DNA from: Paraspadella gotoi
Lineage: Eukaryota > Chaetognatha
Assembly: GCA_051294375.1 (NCBI GenBank)
Contig: CM119264.1
Coordinates: forward strand, 30,011,693-30,075,692
DNA: 64,000 bases
Reading direction: 5' to 3'
This document shows, in pieces, positions 13,152-32,846 of the stretch. The position numbers and the translations under genes are program-made. Every line of letters starts with the position of its first letter. Within the stretch, counting starts at the first letter, position 1. The notes beneath the pieces were generated by a model. It ran no database searches. It was not told the DNA's origin and saw nothing but the letters and a program-made list of their open reading frames with translations.

Positions 13152-15360
13152 TTTCTTTCTCTCTCTCTCTCTCTCTCCCTCCTCTCTCTCTGTCTGTCTC
13201 TCCCTCCTTTTCTCGCTCGCTCCCTCCCTCCCTCCCCCAAGGCCCACTCGGAAGGCGGCGACGTTGACCTCCGCCTCTGGGCAGACCTCGAAGCGCTCCG
13301 GCGAATTCCCGAGTCCGACTCGAAGATGCGCTCTTCTCGCAAGAAGGAAATTCGCGTCAAATACATCAACAAGAAATTCCTCGTTGGGCCAAAGAGTCGC
13401 GTCCCGAAGGCCGTCGCCGAGATGCTCGTCAATGCAGCCGGAAGTTGGAACCATCTCATCAACGGAGAGTCTCTGCCCGATGAAGTTTATCAGGTTTTTG
13501 TTTTGTTTTTTATTTATTTTATTTTATTTTTTCCTATTATTTGTTTGGTTTTTATTTAGTTTTTGTTTTATGTTTTGTTGGAGTTTTGCTTAGTTTTAGT
13601 TTTGTTTTGAATTAGTTTTGTTTATTTTTCTCTTTTTTCTTTTTAGTTTTGCTTTAATATTTGTTTTTTCTCTTTTTTTTAGGTTTTGATCCTTTCTTTA
13701 TGTTTTGTTTTCATTTTGTTTTAATTTTTTTAAATATTTGTTTTGTTTATTTTGATTTTTCCTTTTCTCCTTCAGATCCTTCGCGACTACATCTCGACCA
13801 AGTTGTCGAAGAAGTGGCTGCCTTCTTACTTGGCGTCGGAGGAATTCGCGAAGGCGCGGGCGGAGGACGAGGCGGCGAATCAGTTCGACGCCGCCGACGA
13901 AGCTGAGCGAAGGAGGAAACAGAGGATGCAGAAGATGATGCAGGTTAGGGACCACACATTTTTCTCAATGTCTGTCTGTCGAGGAATGGTTAGATAAGTT
14001 TAAAATATTTATCATATAACCTTTCTTATTATCTACTTGTGTAAACCGCCCTCTTCCCGCCAGATGTCGCTTCTTAAAAAAATATTCGCTAGATATTTTT
14101 TCTCGACAAATGTACTTTTTCTCTTTCTTCAATTTTCGTTTAATCTCGAACCATCTCCAGCTGCTGGAGAGTCGTTGGGTGACCTCGTCCGAGGACATCC
14201 TCGCCTTCCGCAAGTGTCTCCTCGACGAATCCAAGTGTCGTCATTTCCGGCGATTCGCGCTCCTCAAGGGCGAGTTGATGGACAACAACGTCTCCTTCTG
14301 GATCGAGGTGCAGAAGTTCAAAGACCTCGTCCACGCCCACTCCAATAAGGCGCTGTTGGAGCAGAAGATCGAGGCCATCGTCGGCTGTTTCATTCAGTCG
14401 GGTGGGTTAACGTCTTGTTTGTCTGTTTGTCTTATTTGGATTATATTATTTAATAATCGATTTTCCTATTCCTAGGAATGCCTCCCCCGCTTCAGATCGA
14501 CATCCCACCGGAGCAAGCAGAACGAATTATGGAGCAGAGAAACGATCTCGGACCTTATCTCTTTCGAGAGGCGCAACTCTCTTGCTTCAGGTGAGGAAAA
14601 AAAATGGGGGAAAAAGACAGGAAAGCAAACAGAAGGACAGATTAGCAAAGCAGAAAGTCAGTAAAATAAATCAAAAGGACAGAAAAGCGGTCAAAAAGAC
14701 AGAAAGCCAAAACAAAAGGACAGAAAGGCAATACTCCCAAATCTCTCTCTTGTCAGAATTCTGTTTACTCAATGGGGCGACTTCAAGACTTTCATGGAGA
14801 CGAACACAACCGAAGAAGCCATCGTCGCGGCCCTTGAGCGAAGTCACGCTTCCAAACGCGGTCGAGAGGCGGCGCGGCAGCGGCGTCAGCAGCAACAGCA
14901 GATGGCTCGGGCGCGGCAGCAGCGGGATTCGGCCGCCGGAGCCGGGTTCGGATTCCCGATGTTCTCCTCTCCGTCTGGCGGGGAAGACAAACAAGGCCGC
15001 CCCGCGGGATTCGGCGGAATCGGCGGCGGAGACTCAACAAAAGATCAACGCGATTTGGATCCGATTGAGGAACTCATGCTGAGCGAACAACAGATCCGCT
15101 TAACCTGGGTTTACTCCAAGCACGTTGAGAAGGAGAAGGCGAGGGGTCTCGAGGGCGAAGGTGGCGTCGGCGGCGTCGAAACCGGCGCCGAAGACGCCGA
15201 TTCGGTGACGACGGAAAACGGCGACACGGCGCGACGCCGGCGCGGGTCTGTCGCCGCGCAGCACGGGAGGGGAAGGAAAGGGAAAGACTCCGTCGCTCAT
15301 GGGAAGAGCGGGAAAAATACGGAGAGGAGACACGCGGACATGAGTTTGAAAATTAAATAA
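8193..15360 (+). CDS. RGS22: Regulator of G-protein signalling 22
   Basis: Multi-RGS-domain protein, testis-enriched in mammals, that binds G-alpha subunits. Supported exons: 8193-8464, 8979-9191, 9465-~9755, 10162-10555 (runs into N gap), 10806-10997, 11083-11563 (runs into N gap), ~11851-12145, ~12590-12803, 12876-13026, 13242-13493, 13776-13943, 14161-14401, 14476-14590 and 14757-15360. The N-terminus reads 'DLLRTDDLFADFFNAFLSLP', and exon 2 has 'VAWLRHARLPAFRRSRLFSE'. RGS repeats follow: 'FESLMRFLRGTEGEKLLNLW', then 'ERFRAYLQ|AHSEGGDVDLRLW', then 'CRHFRRFALLKGELMDNN', then 'LGPYLFREAQLSCFRILF'. Exons from 12876 onward are intact with matching phases. Exons near 12010-12140 and 12600-12680 appear to need frameshifts. 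Two N gaps remove part of the coding region. Confidence 0.9.
9860..10100. other. RGS22 intron, nothing recognised
   Basis: The interval between the provisional end of exon 3 (about 9755) and exon 4 (10162) holds mixed-composition sequence, with a GC-richer patch around 9890-10080. I see no coding match to RGS22 and no repeat relationship in the window. The exon 3 boundary is uncertain because the exon ends in a GAC trinucleotide run. Confidence 0.35.
10556..10805. other. Assembly gap (250 N)
   Basis: A run of 250 N falls between two RGS22 coding segments. Exon sequence runs into it on the left ('NGLRKEEEVRER') and resumes at once on the right ('SSRRDFESLMRFLRG'), so coding sequence, and perhaps an intron, is missing. 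Confidence 0.99.
11016..11070 (+). repeat. Dispersed repeat family R2, short copy in RGS22 intron
   Basis: Holds 'GTTTATAAACTAGACC' and 'GAGTCTTGATTTGAAGACTT', corresponding to 'GAATAAACGAGAC' and 'GAGTCTTGATTGAAAGCTTG' at about 52690-52740. It makes up most of the 85-base intron between 10998 and 11082. Confidence 0.45.
11564..11804. other. Assembly gap (241 N)
   Basis: A run of N truncates the RGS22 exon that begins at 11083. That exon reads 'EAAAKEAANAAE' into the gap. Only intron-like sequence and a splice acceptor at 11850 follow. Confidence 0.99.
12157..12317 (+). mobile_element. tRNA-derived SINE-like element, copy 1
   Basis: In an RGS22 intron. It contains an A-box-like segment (about 12157-12185) and a B-box-like T-arm 'GGTCCTGGGTTCTAGCAC' (about 12224-12241), followed by a body ending 'GCAGCCTGATC'. 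From the T-arm to that end it aligns with the minus strand of 52000-52142, sharing 'AAAGGTCC', 'GGCGCG/GGGGCGC...CTT' and 'GCAGCCTGATC'. Finding two diverged dispersed copies with a tRNA-like head identifies a SINE family; it is not a functional tRNA. Confidence 0.55.
13095..13236 (+). repeat. (CTTT)n / (CT)n low-complexity tract in RGS22 intron
   Basis: Tandem CTTT units pass into CT/CCCT-rich sequence that doubles as a polypyrimidine tract. The exon acceptor follows at 13241 (CCCCCAAG|GCCCAC). Confidence 0.9.
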
Positions 15361-16160
15361 AATAAAATAATAAAATAGAAGATTTTTTTTTGTTTTTTTT
15401 TAATTCAAGGGATTTTGGTGTTTGGTGAAAAGCTGCTTACTTTTGCATCCTCTAAATTATGGAAGGCAAAGAAACGATACCGAAAATATAAACTCACGCA
15501 CACGCAGTACAATTAAGAGAATTCCCTTGCATTTAACACTTCTCTCTCATGGAATTGTCACAATCATTTAACGATGTTGTTTATATTACCTTGTAATATG
15601 ACTGGATTCAAATCCAGGAAATGTCACTGCGTTTCATCACTAAATATTTAAATTCAACAATATTCAATCAGACAACATTAATCTAATTTATAACTAGAAA
15701 AAGCTACCTAATAATTCTAGTAATCAGGCCCGATTTATCGTTTTTTTTTAATTTTAACTCTTTGAATAACTCCAAAAGTATATATTTGCTCATTCTCTCT
15801 CTCTCTCTCTCTCTCATTCTCTCCTCTCTCTCTCCTCTCCTCTCTCTCTCTCTCTCTCTCTCTGCATGCATTTTTAGCTCTACACTCTCTACCTCTGAGA
15901 TACGATACTAAGTTACTAACAACAGAGTAGATCAAGCTACAGTGTTGCAAATGAATGCAAAAATGCAAAAATTTTAGGTTGTGATCTTTTTAGTACAAAT
16001 AGACTAAAATTACTTTCAAAATGTGCCTATATTGCCTACTATTAATAGTTTTTTTTACTCTGAATATTCCATCCACGATTATGCATTTACCCTCGATTGT
16101 TGTCACATTTTAGATTTTACAAAACATTTTTATATCCCCTGATCGAGCTCACGCTGCACC
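15361..16160. other. Intergenic region between RGS22 and CFAP57
   Basis: AT-rich, with the RGS22 3' UTR (several overlapping AATAAA-like signals at 15355-15378), a (CT)n tract at about 15790-15863 and the CFAP57 promoter region. No coding exon was recognised. Confidence 0.5.
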
Positions 16161-24664
<8,504 letters not shown>

Positions 24665-24775
24665 GTGAGATGGTGACAGAGGGAGCTCTGATGATGTTTG
24701 TAATTATAATGGAGATGTACAAAATATTTATTGCATAATAATGTATATCAGTTGTCACAGTAGACACACTGAATG

Positions 24776-24778
<3 letters not shown>

Positions 24779-24856
<78 letters not shown>
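24779..24856 (+). repeat. (GA)n microsatellite 3, copy A
   Basis: Interrupted GA run in the intron following CFAP57 exon 15. Its counterpart in copy B is at 37990-38070. Confidence 0.95.
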
Positions 24857-24857
<1 letters not shown>

Positions 24858-24971
24858 TGAGAGAAGAAGGTCAGTACCGCTTCCGTGGCCTTATTACACA
24901 ATGAACTTATTTAGACAGATGATTACTTGTAAGTGAACAATATTTTTTAATTCAAAAGAAATTTCTTTCAG

Positions 24972-27900
24972 AATCAAGTGTTGAAAAACGGAAAAGGACA
25001 AAGAAAGAACAAAGACACGAGGAGGAAATGGGGGAGACGGGAGAGAGCACGCCAGGAATTGCAGACCTCGAGAGCAATAATAATCAGAAGTTGATGTTGG
25101 ATACGAAAATTCAGGGAGCTTGAGGTTGGAGTGCAGTGGCGGGTGAGGGAGAAAGATGGGAAAGTGAGGAGGGTGAAAAAAGCAATTAAGATTAAATGCG
25201 GTTTTACGATGGATGGAACTAATGAAGCGATTATATGAGGTGGAAAACATAGGGGGGGGGGAAGTTGGCTGACGTGGATTTTCACTCGACTCAAGTTTCA
25301 ATTCACTCTCGGTCTCAAAAAGTATTTTTTTTTTTGCGGGCTTAATCTGTTGCTTACTTTTGTTATTAGTATTGTTGTTGTTGTTCATCTGTTTGTTGCT
25401 ATTGTTAAATGAATATATTTATCTTATAATTTTAGGCGAAAAGTTCAAAAATGCAAGAAGACTACGAAAGACAACTGGCCGAGATGGAGGAGAGCAAAGA
25501 GCAATCGCTCGAACATTGACCGAATATTACGAGACCAAAATACAGGTCTGTTAAGATAATCTTTTTTCACAACTGACAAAGTTTATCGCTAAAGTTATCG
25601 CAAAGGAATCATAACTAAGATTGTCCAAAGATTTTATTCCTAGTTAATGAAAAAGGAATTCATAACACTGACTTATCACAAGTTTATGACAAAAAATCTT
25701 ATATCACCAAAGGACTGAATCACTTTGGAAAATCTTAACGGTTAACCAAATTTCAGGTGAGCTGAACGGAAAGTTGAGAGCAGGTACAATATATGAACGA
25801 TGACGGACACAACAGAACAAAGAATACGAAGAACGAAGAACAGATCTTGAGGAAGACGCGACCGAGAAATCCTCGACATTTAGAACAAATACGAAGGAGA
25901 GTTAAAGCGTCCGCTCAATCAGATCAATCAATCAATGCCAGTCCATTCTACATTCTTTTGACATTGATTAAATACGCTTGTTGTAAACACGAGGACGCCG
26001 TTTATTTCCCTCCATGGCCTGTGGCAAAGCATTAAGGCAAGTGCGCTATAAGTCTCCGTATACATAAGTAAAGAGCATAATACTATGAGTGGTCAAATTA
26101 ATTCAATTCGATAGAATCAATGAGATGTCTCACAATTAATTTAATTTATTGATTAAAATACGTAATTAAATATAATTAAAAGTAATATCTATTCAAGACT
26201 TTCGCGACGAACGCGACGCCAACGCTCGACTTGTGCGAAACCGGATCATGAGAAAGAATGTCAGTCTCTGCAAAACGAGATCGACGTCCACAAGGAGGAT
26301 CATCAAGAAATGCAAGGGAAAACACGAAAACTAACAACTATCAAGAACTGTGGAAAAGACATCGGGGATTGAGAAGGAGTTCAGGAGAGAGCGAGACGAT
26401 TCAGGTACGAGGTTAATTCAAAGAGAAGGAGATTCAAAGAGAAGGAGATTCAGGAGAGAGACGAGACGATTCAGGTACGAGGGTTTAATTCAAAAGAGAC
26501 TTCTTCTTGTTAGTAGATATTTCGGAACAGTGCGATAGAAGTTTATAGGAAATCATTGAATGCGTTATTTATTTAGTTTAATAATTTTTTATTTATTAAC
26601 CGAATTATTAAGTTTTAACTATTAATCGAATCACAAACAACCATTTTCATTTAGCATTTGTCAAAACCTTAGGTAGAGACTTGACAAATGCAAATGAGAT
26701 TAATGAAATTTAATCTGATTGAAATGATGCACAAATTACTAGTTTTATCAACCTCGTTCTTTTCCTTTCTCATCTTCCTTCCCAACTCCCCCCCCCCTGC
26801 ATAAAAATCCAGGACAAAGAAAGCGAATCTACGACTTGAAGAAGAAAACCAAGAATTGGAAAGTTTAAATTCGTCTCGACTATAAAATCAAAAGATTGAA
26901 GAAGCAGATCGAACGAGAGAGAACGAGATCAAACAGATGAAGGAGCAAATCCAAGAGATGGAGTCGGAACTGAGCGATTTCACAAGCAAAATACGCAACT
27001 GGAGCTGAACATAACCGAGCTGAGCAGAAGCTCAAGGCTCGGACAAGGAGATGCATCTCGAGCGGCAAAAGGTTTTCTGGGAGAAGTTTTATTTGTAATA
27101 CTTAACTATAAAAAATAAAGATTAAGTTTTAGAAAGTTTTGGAAACAATTTTTTTTTTGAAGATTAACGTGATATGATGATGAAATGTTGATATTTAATG
27201 GAATCCTTTTATAGTAGTATAGAGCGTTTAAAAGCCGGCAAATAAAATTATAACTAAAAAGAAACCATTTAAAAAACTAATTCGTACAGGTGCGCGACAA
27301 AGAAGCTCTTCTCCGTCGATTCAAAACCGACCTTCATAACTGCACCGGCTTCATCCAAGAACAAAGGCGCTCAAAGACGCCGTCACCGCCTCTACGGAAA
27401 CACGTGGATGAGTCGACGATCTGGGACGCCGTCGCCGTCGACGGAGACATTCAGAAGGAAATACAGGTTGGAGAGAAAAGAAGAAAGAAAATTACTTTTG
27501 CCCTGAAAATCTTAGATTCTAGTGACTTTTGGCTGAATATCTATGCCTGAATTCCGATATTCAAAGACTAAGGCTTGGGACCCCAAAATTTCAAAGTATT
27601 AAACTTAAAATCATAATTTATTGGCTCAAAAATCTTATATTTAAAATTTTTTTCGCTTAAAAAGCCCTGATTTAAGACTTTTGTGCCTGAAGATCCTTAT
27701 TCGAAATTTTTTGGGCCTGAAAAGCCTAAATTAGTAACTTTTATGCCTGAAAATTTAAGATTTCAAAACTTATGAATTGACTTGATTTTATATGATTCAG
27801 TCGGCAACGCGGTCATTTGGAGCGGAGCGTGGCTTCCTTGCGGAAGAAGTTGACCAAAGACACGGAAATCCATCGAGCAGACATGTTCGAATCATGCAGG

Positions 27901-28353
27901 AAAACGTCATGCTTATCAAGGGTAAGTCGAGAGAGAACGAATTCTATAAAAAAAAACAATGATATTGAGCTCTGAACAAACTAAATTTAGGCCTTTTATT
28001 ATTATATAACTCCTCGATGTAGATTCAAAACCTAAAACATTTTGTTATCCCATTTTCTGCCTCCCTACTCCCCTCTACACCCACCCACCCCTTAAAGAAA
28101 TCAACGACCTCGCATGGAACTCAAAGTCTCTCGCACTCAAGTTCACGATCTCGAGGCGGCGTGGGTCTGCACCGTCAGGCCGGCGTCCCGGCGCATATGC
28201 CGCGAACGGCGCCGATGGGCGGCGCCAGCGGATTCTCGACCGCGGACGCGCGACATTGTCAGCGCCGCGACGCAGTTTCAAGAGGAGAGAATCGCAGAGT
28301 TACGAACGGATGATCGAAATGCAAAGAGCGGAGATGAGGAGATTGAGAGATAG
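24972..28353 (+). pseudogene. CFAP57: CFAP57 coiled-coil exons, copy A (frameshifted by scattered indels)
   Basis: Continues CFAP57 after exon 15. Recognisable exons are near 24972-25122 ('NQVLK...'), 25436-25545 ('AKSSKMQEDYERQLAEMEES'), 25757-25905, 26201-26403, 26812-27075, 27290-27466 ('[18 protein letters not shown]'), 27803-27921 and 28098-28352. Almost every one carries a one-base indel relative to copy B or to block C (for example 'GAACATTGACC' against 'GAACAGTTGACC'). The exon order and acceptor sites match copy B. The damage looks like uncorrected read error, so 'pseudogene' here describes the written sequence, not the real locus. Confidence 0.8.
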
Positions 28354-28781
28354 GTATTTTAAGGGGAGGGGGTGGCAGGAGTGGGTGGCGTCTGACGAGG
28401 CTTCAATTTGTCGCTGTCATCCGCGGAGACGAGAATTCTTAGAGGGGACATTGAAAGACTCTCTGTGAAAGGCGTTGGCCTTTTGTTTGACCAGATGACC
28501 AATTTTGAGGTTTTTTCTTCTCTAACTGTTTTTTATCGATTTGATTTTGTTTCTCCTAAATTTTTTTTCTTTTCTCACTACAAGGTAGCCACTATTATAT
28601 GAAATATTTTATAACTTGTTTCAGTAAATTATTAAAAAGACTTTTTTTTATTTGGGCAAGAATTTTATATGAATCCATAAATCGTGCATATACCGTTTTC
28701 TATAGAGATGATTTTGATTTAAAAAAAGTTTAAAGGCCGTGAAAGGTTGAATAAAAAAAACGAAACATCAGAACAATTGAA

Positions 28782-30096
28782 TCAGTTGGTCGTGATCCCC
28801 CATCTCATTCTGCATCCTCCACCTCTCCTATCCGTATCGTCCCTGTAATATGTCGTCCACTCCATGGTCTTTGCGCAGATATTCCTGCCGACACCTCCAC
28901 CGCATTGAACCCCCGTCACCATCGGATACCACTGTAGCAGAAATTGAGATTCCTGACCCAGATCGGCGTCGAGTCGCCGCTTGAAGACCCCAACTCATTC
29001 GACACCCTCCACCGCGCCTTTCCGTATCGTCTCTATAGTATGCCGTCCACTGTCCCACCGTAGCGCACAAGTTCCTAGCCGCTCCGCCGCCGCATTGACC
29101 GCCGTCTCCGTCCGGAACCAGCGGAAACACACTTTGGTTCTGCGACCAAGAGGGGGCGTTTCTGCGGGGCCTTCAATCCCCAACTCATTCGACATCCACC
29201 TCCTCGTCGATCCGTGTCGTCCCGATAATAAGTCGTGAACTCGTCGGTCTGGCGCAAAGTTCTCGACCGACGCCGCCGCCACATTGGCCGCATCGCCATC
29301 TGGGTACCAGCGATAGCAAAGTTGAACATCGGAAAAACAAGACGGAATGGAGAGTTGAGTCTCGATCTATCGCAGATGGTGTTGACGGCTGGAATATCGG
29401 GCGACGCAATACCAACAGCCTCTTGGTTTCTGCAACATGGAATTAAGTTCAGACGTGGGTGTAGGTCTCATCTTTCCGTAGACGATGTCCCTCGCCGCTC
29501 GTAGTCTCGCCTTGTCCGTATGCACCTGGACGGCCCGTTCCATGGCGCCGCGTTTCCGGCGTCGGCGATCAACGATGCTAACGGATTTAGGTTCCGCCCG
29601 AAGATCCAAGGTCTTTCGGCGACGGTCGGTTGCCACTTCTTGAGGCATCCTCGCTGAGCACATTGCGTCGCCGCCGTGATAACGAATCGTCGTCGTCGTC
29701 GCCGCCGTGAATCGCTCGTCACTTTGGTCGTCGCGCCGGTGTAGCCACCATTGGCTTGAGGATGTTCAAGTATGATCCCTTGGCTGAGCCTGGACGTGGC
29801 GCTCCGATTTGCCCAAAAAGTAACTCTTCTGGGTCTCGAACATGATGTGGATGCTTCCGCCATTTTTGCTCCTAAAAACATGTGAGTGCCGAAGTGTTGA
29901 AGAACTGTTCGAACTTCTCGGTCGTCATCGAATTTCGAAGGCAGTTGACGATCTATAAACATCTTGGCGTAACGGCTGATTGTTTTGAGCGCCCAAGAGG
30001 GAGCCAAGTCTGCGCGGGATGAGGAGACGAAAGAACGAACATCTTCTACGTAGCGAGAAAGTTGGTGAGGGAGTAGGACATCTTTTTGTTACGAGC
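28782..30096 (-). pseudogene. MACPF-domain gene, exon 2, copy A (frameshifted)
   Basis: Damaged copy of the exon at 42027-43360. The same Cys/Trp repeats and MACPF core are visible but split over three frames by one-base indels (for example around 28906-28990, 29395-29465 and 29860-30010). Exon 1 is represented only by its last 38 bases (30398-30435), cut by the 25-N spacer. It should be regarded as a second, low-quality reading of the gene at 42027-44188. Confidence 0.8.
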
Positions 30097-30435
30097 CTGA
30101 ATGGATTAGATGTGAGTAGTTATCATCCTCGAGCTTATAATATGTTGGTTGTACCAATTTCATATATATATATATGTGTTTATATATATTATATATAATA
30201 TTATATATTAATAGATCAAAGAAAGGAATTGCAGGACGAGTGATAGAGTCGGGCTCGTAACATTAAACCAAAGAAAACATCAGGGATGGAAAAAAAATTC
30301 AATAATTATGAGCAAAGAGTTTTATGTCATTGTAGTTAAAGAAATGTCATAAATGGCATAAGTTTAAAAAAACCAAAAACCAAAAGGTCCAGGCCTTACC
30401 GGAAGCGGAGAAATCCCTCCGAATAGATCGACCCC

Positions 30436-30460
30436 NNNNNNNNNNNNNNNNNNNNNNNNN
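30436..30460. other. 25-base N spacer
   Basis: Exactly 25 N. It joins the truncated MACPF exon 1 of copy A to CFAP57 intron sequence of block C, two points that are not adjacent in copy B. A fixed-length spacer of this kind marks a junction of unknown size. Confidence 0.99.
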
Positions 30461-31578
30461 GTAAGTGAACATAACAAGAAATTTCTTTCAGAATCAAGTG
30501 TTAAAAACGGAAAAGGACAAAGAAGAACAAAGACACGAGGAGGAAATGGGGGAGACGGGAGAGAAGCACGCCAAGGAATTGCAAGATCTCGAGAGCAATA
30601 ATAATCAGAAGTTGATGTTGGAATACGAAAAATATCAGGAGCTGCAGGTGAGTTCGGAGTGGGCCGGGTGAGGGAGAGATGGGAAAAGCGACGAGGGTGA
30701 AAAAAGCAATTAAGATTAAAATGCGGTTTTTTAACGGTGGATGGACTAAATGATAGGCCGTTATATGAGGGGGGAATCGAGGGGGGGGGAACGATTGATA
30801 ATGAGGGGGAAACGTAGGGGGGACCGATTATAAGTGAGGGGAAATGAGAGGGGGGGGGACGATTATATGAGGGGGAATCGAGGGGTGGGGACGATTATAT
30901 GAGGTGGAAACAGGGGGGGGGGAGTTGGCTGACGTGGATTTTCACTCGACTCAAGTTTCAATTCACTCTCGGTCTCAAAAAGTATTTTTTTTTTTGCGGG
31001 CTTAATCTGTTGCTTACTTTTGTTATTAGTATTGTTGTTGTTGTTACATCCGTTTGTTGCTATTGTTAAATGAATATATTTATCTTATAATTTTAGGCGA
31101 AAAGTTCAAAAATGCAAGAAGACTACGAAAGACAACTGGCCGAGATGGAGGAGAGCAAAGAGCAATCGCTCGAACAGTTGACCGAATATTACGAGACCAA
31201 AATACAGGTCTGTTAAAGATAATCTTTTTTCACAACTGACAAAGTTTATCGCAAGGGAATCATAACTAAGATTGTCCCAAAGACTTTTTTCTCCTAGTTA
31301 ATGACAAAGGAATTCATAACACTGGAATTATCACCAAGTTTATGACAAAGAAATTTTATCACCAAAGGACTTGAATCACTGGAAATCTTAACGGTTAACC
31401 AATTTCAGGAGCTGAACGGAAAGTTGGAGCAGATGAACGATGACGGAACACAACAGAACAAAGAATACGAAGAGACGAAGAAACAGATCGAGGAAGACGC
31501 GGACCGAGAAATCCTCGACATTAAGAACAAATACGAAAGAAGGTTAAAGGCGTCCGCTCAATCAATCAATCAATCAAT
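30461..31578 (+). CDS. CFAP57: CFAP57 coiled-coil exons 16-18, block C (clean third reading)
   Basis: Third reading of part of CFAP57, matching about 24955-25940 and 38150-39130. Its exons are intact: 30492-30648 ('NQVLKTEKDKEEQRHEEEM' to 'MLEYEKYQELQ'), 31097-31207 ('AKSSKMQEDYERQLAEMEES' to 'LTEYYETKIQ') and 31409-31542 ('ELNGKLEQMNDDGTQQNKEY' to 'DIKNKYERR'). The phases continue from exon 15. These match human CFAP57 closely ('NNQKLLLEYEKYQELQ', '[20 protein letters not shown]'). Block C then runs into the 659-N gap. Use this block for the true sequence of exons 16-18. Confidence 0.9.
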
Positions 31579-32237
31579 NNNNNNNNNNNNNNNNNNNNNN
31601 NNNNNNNNNNNNNNNNNNNNNNNNNNNNNNNNNNNNNNNNNNNNNNNNNNNNNNNNNNNNNNNNNNNNNNNNNNNNNNNNNNNNNNNNNNNNNNNNNNNN
31701 NNNNNNNNNNNNNNNNNNNNNNNNNNNNNNNNNNNNNNNNNNNNNNNNNNNNNNNNNNNNNNNNNNNNNNNNNNNNNNNNNNNNNNNNNNNNNNNNNNNN
31801 NNNNNNNNNNNNNNNNNNNNNNNNNNNNNNNNNNNNNNNNNNNNNNNNNNNNNNNNNNNNNNNNNNNNNNNNNNNNNNNNNNNNNNNNNNNNNNNNNNNN
31901 NNNNNNNNNNNNNNNNNNNNNNNNNNNNNNNNNNNNNNNNNNNNNNNNNNNNNNNNNNNNNNNNNNNNNNNNNNNNNNNNNNNNNNNNNNNNNNNNNNNN
32001 NNNNNNNNNNNNNNNNNNNNNNNNNNNNNNNNNNNNNNNNNNNNNNNNNNNNNNNNNNNNNNNNNNNNNNNNNNNNNNNNNNNNNNNNNNNNNNNNNNNN
32101 NNNNNNNNNNNNNNNNNNNNNNNNNNNNNNNNNNNNNNNNNNNNNNNNNNNNNNNNNNNNNNNNNNNNNNNNNNNNNNNNNNNNNNNNNNNNNNNNNNNN
32201 NNNNNNNNNNNNNNNNNNNNNNNNNNNNNNNNNNNNN
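31579..32237. other. Assembly gap (659 N)
   Basis: Lies in the CFAP57 intron after exon 18. On the right side the sequence resumes with about 100 bases resembling 26698-26800, then jumps back to the intron before exon 10, showing a mis-join. Confidence 0.99.
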
Positions 32238-32846
32238 ATTAATGAATTTAATCTGATTTGAAATTACTAGTTTTTATTCAACCTTCGTTCCTCTTCCTCC
32301 TCATCTTCTTTCCCAACTTCCCCCCCCAAAGAGAGAGATACACAAAGCAAGGTTTTTAAATTGAGCAAAGTAGAGTCAAAAAAAGCAAATAGTTAACCAG
32401 CAAATTGTTTTTAATGTCGGCAGAATTCACAATTCGCGGTTGTCGTGAATGCCGCTTTTTGTCCAACGGCGGTCATCTTTTTGCCGCCGTCCACGGAAAA
32501 CGTTATTCAGTAAAAAAAAATATACTTAATCGGTTTTCCAATACGGAATATCTAATAATAAGAATTCCTAAATTACTGCATTTTCTATACACGAAAATAT
32601 CTCTAACCAGAAGAACAAAGAAATATCCGGATAACATCGAGGGGACGACATATTCAAACCGATTAATCTAATTTGGTCTTTTGCAGATCTACTCTACGAC
32701 GACCTCGACAATGTCATGAACTTGAAAGGTCACAACGGAAAAGTCCGGTCGGTCGTGTGGACGGCCGACGATTCCAAGATCGTCTCCTGCGGAATGGACG
32801 GAGCGGTGAGTCGCGTGATTCAAGTGATTTGGTGGCCAGTGATTTT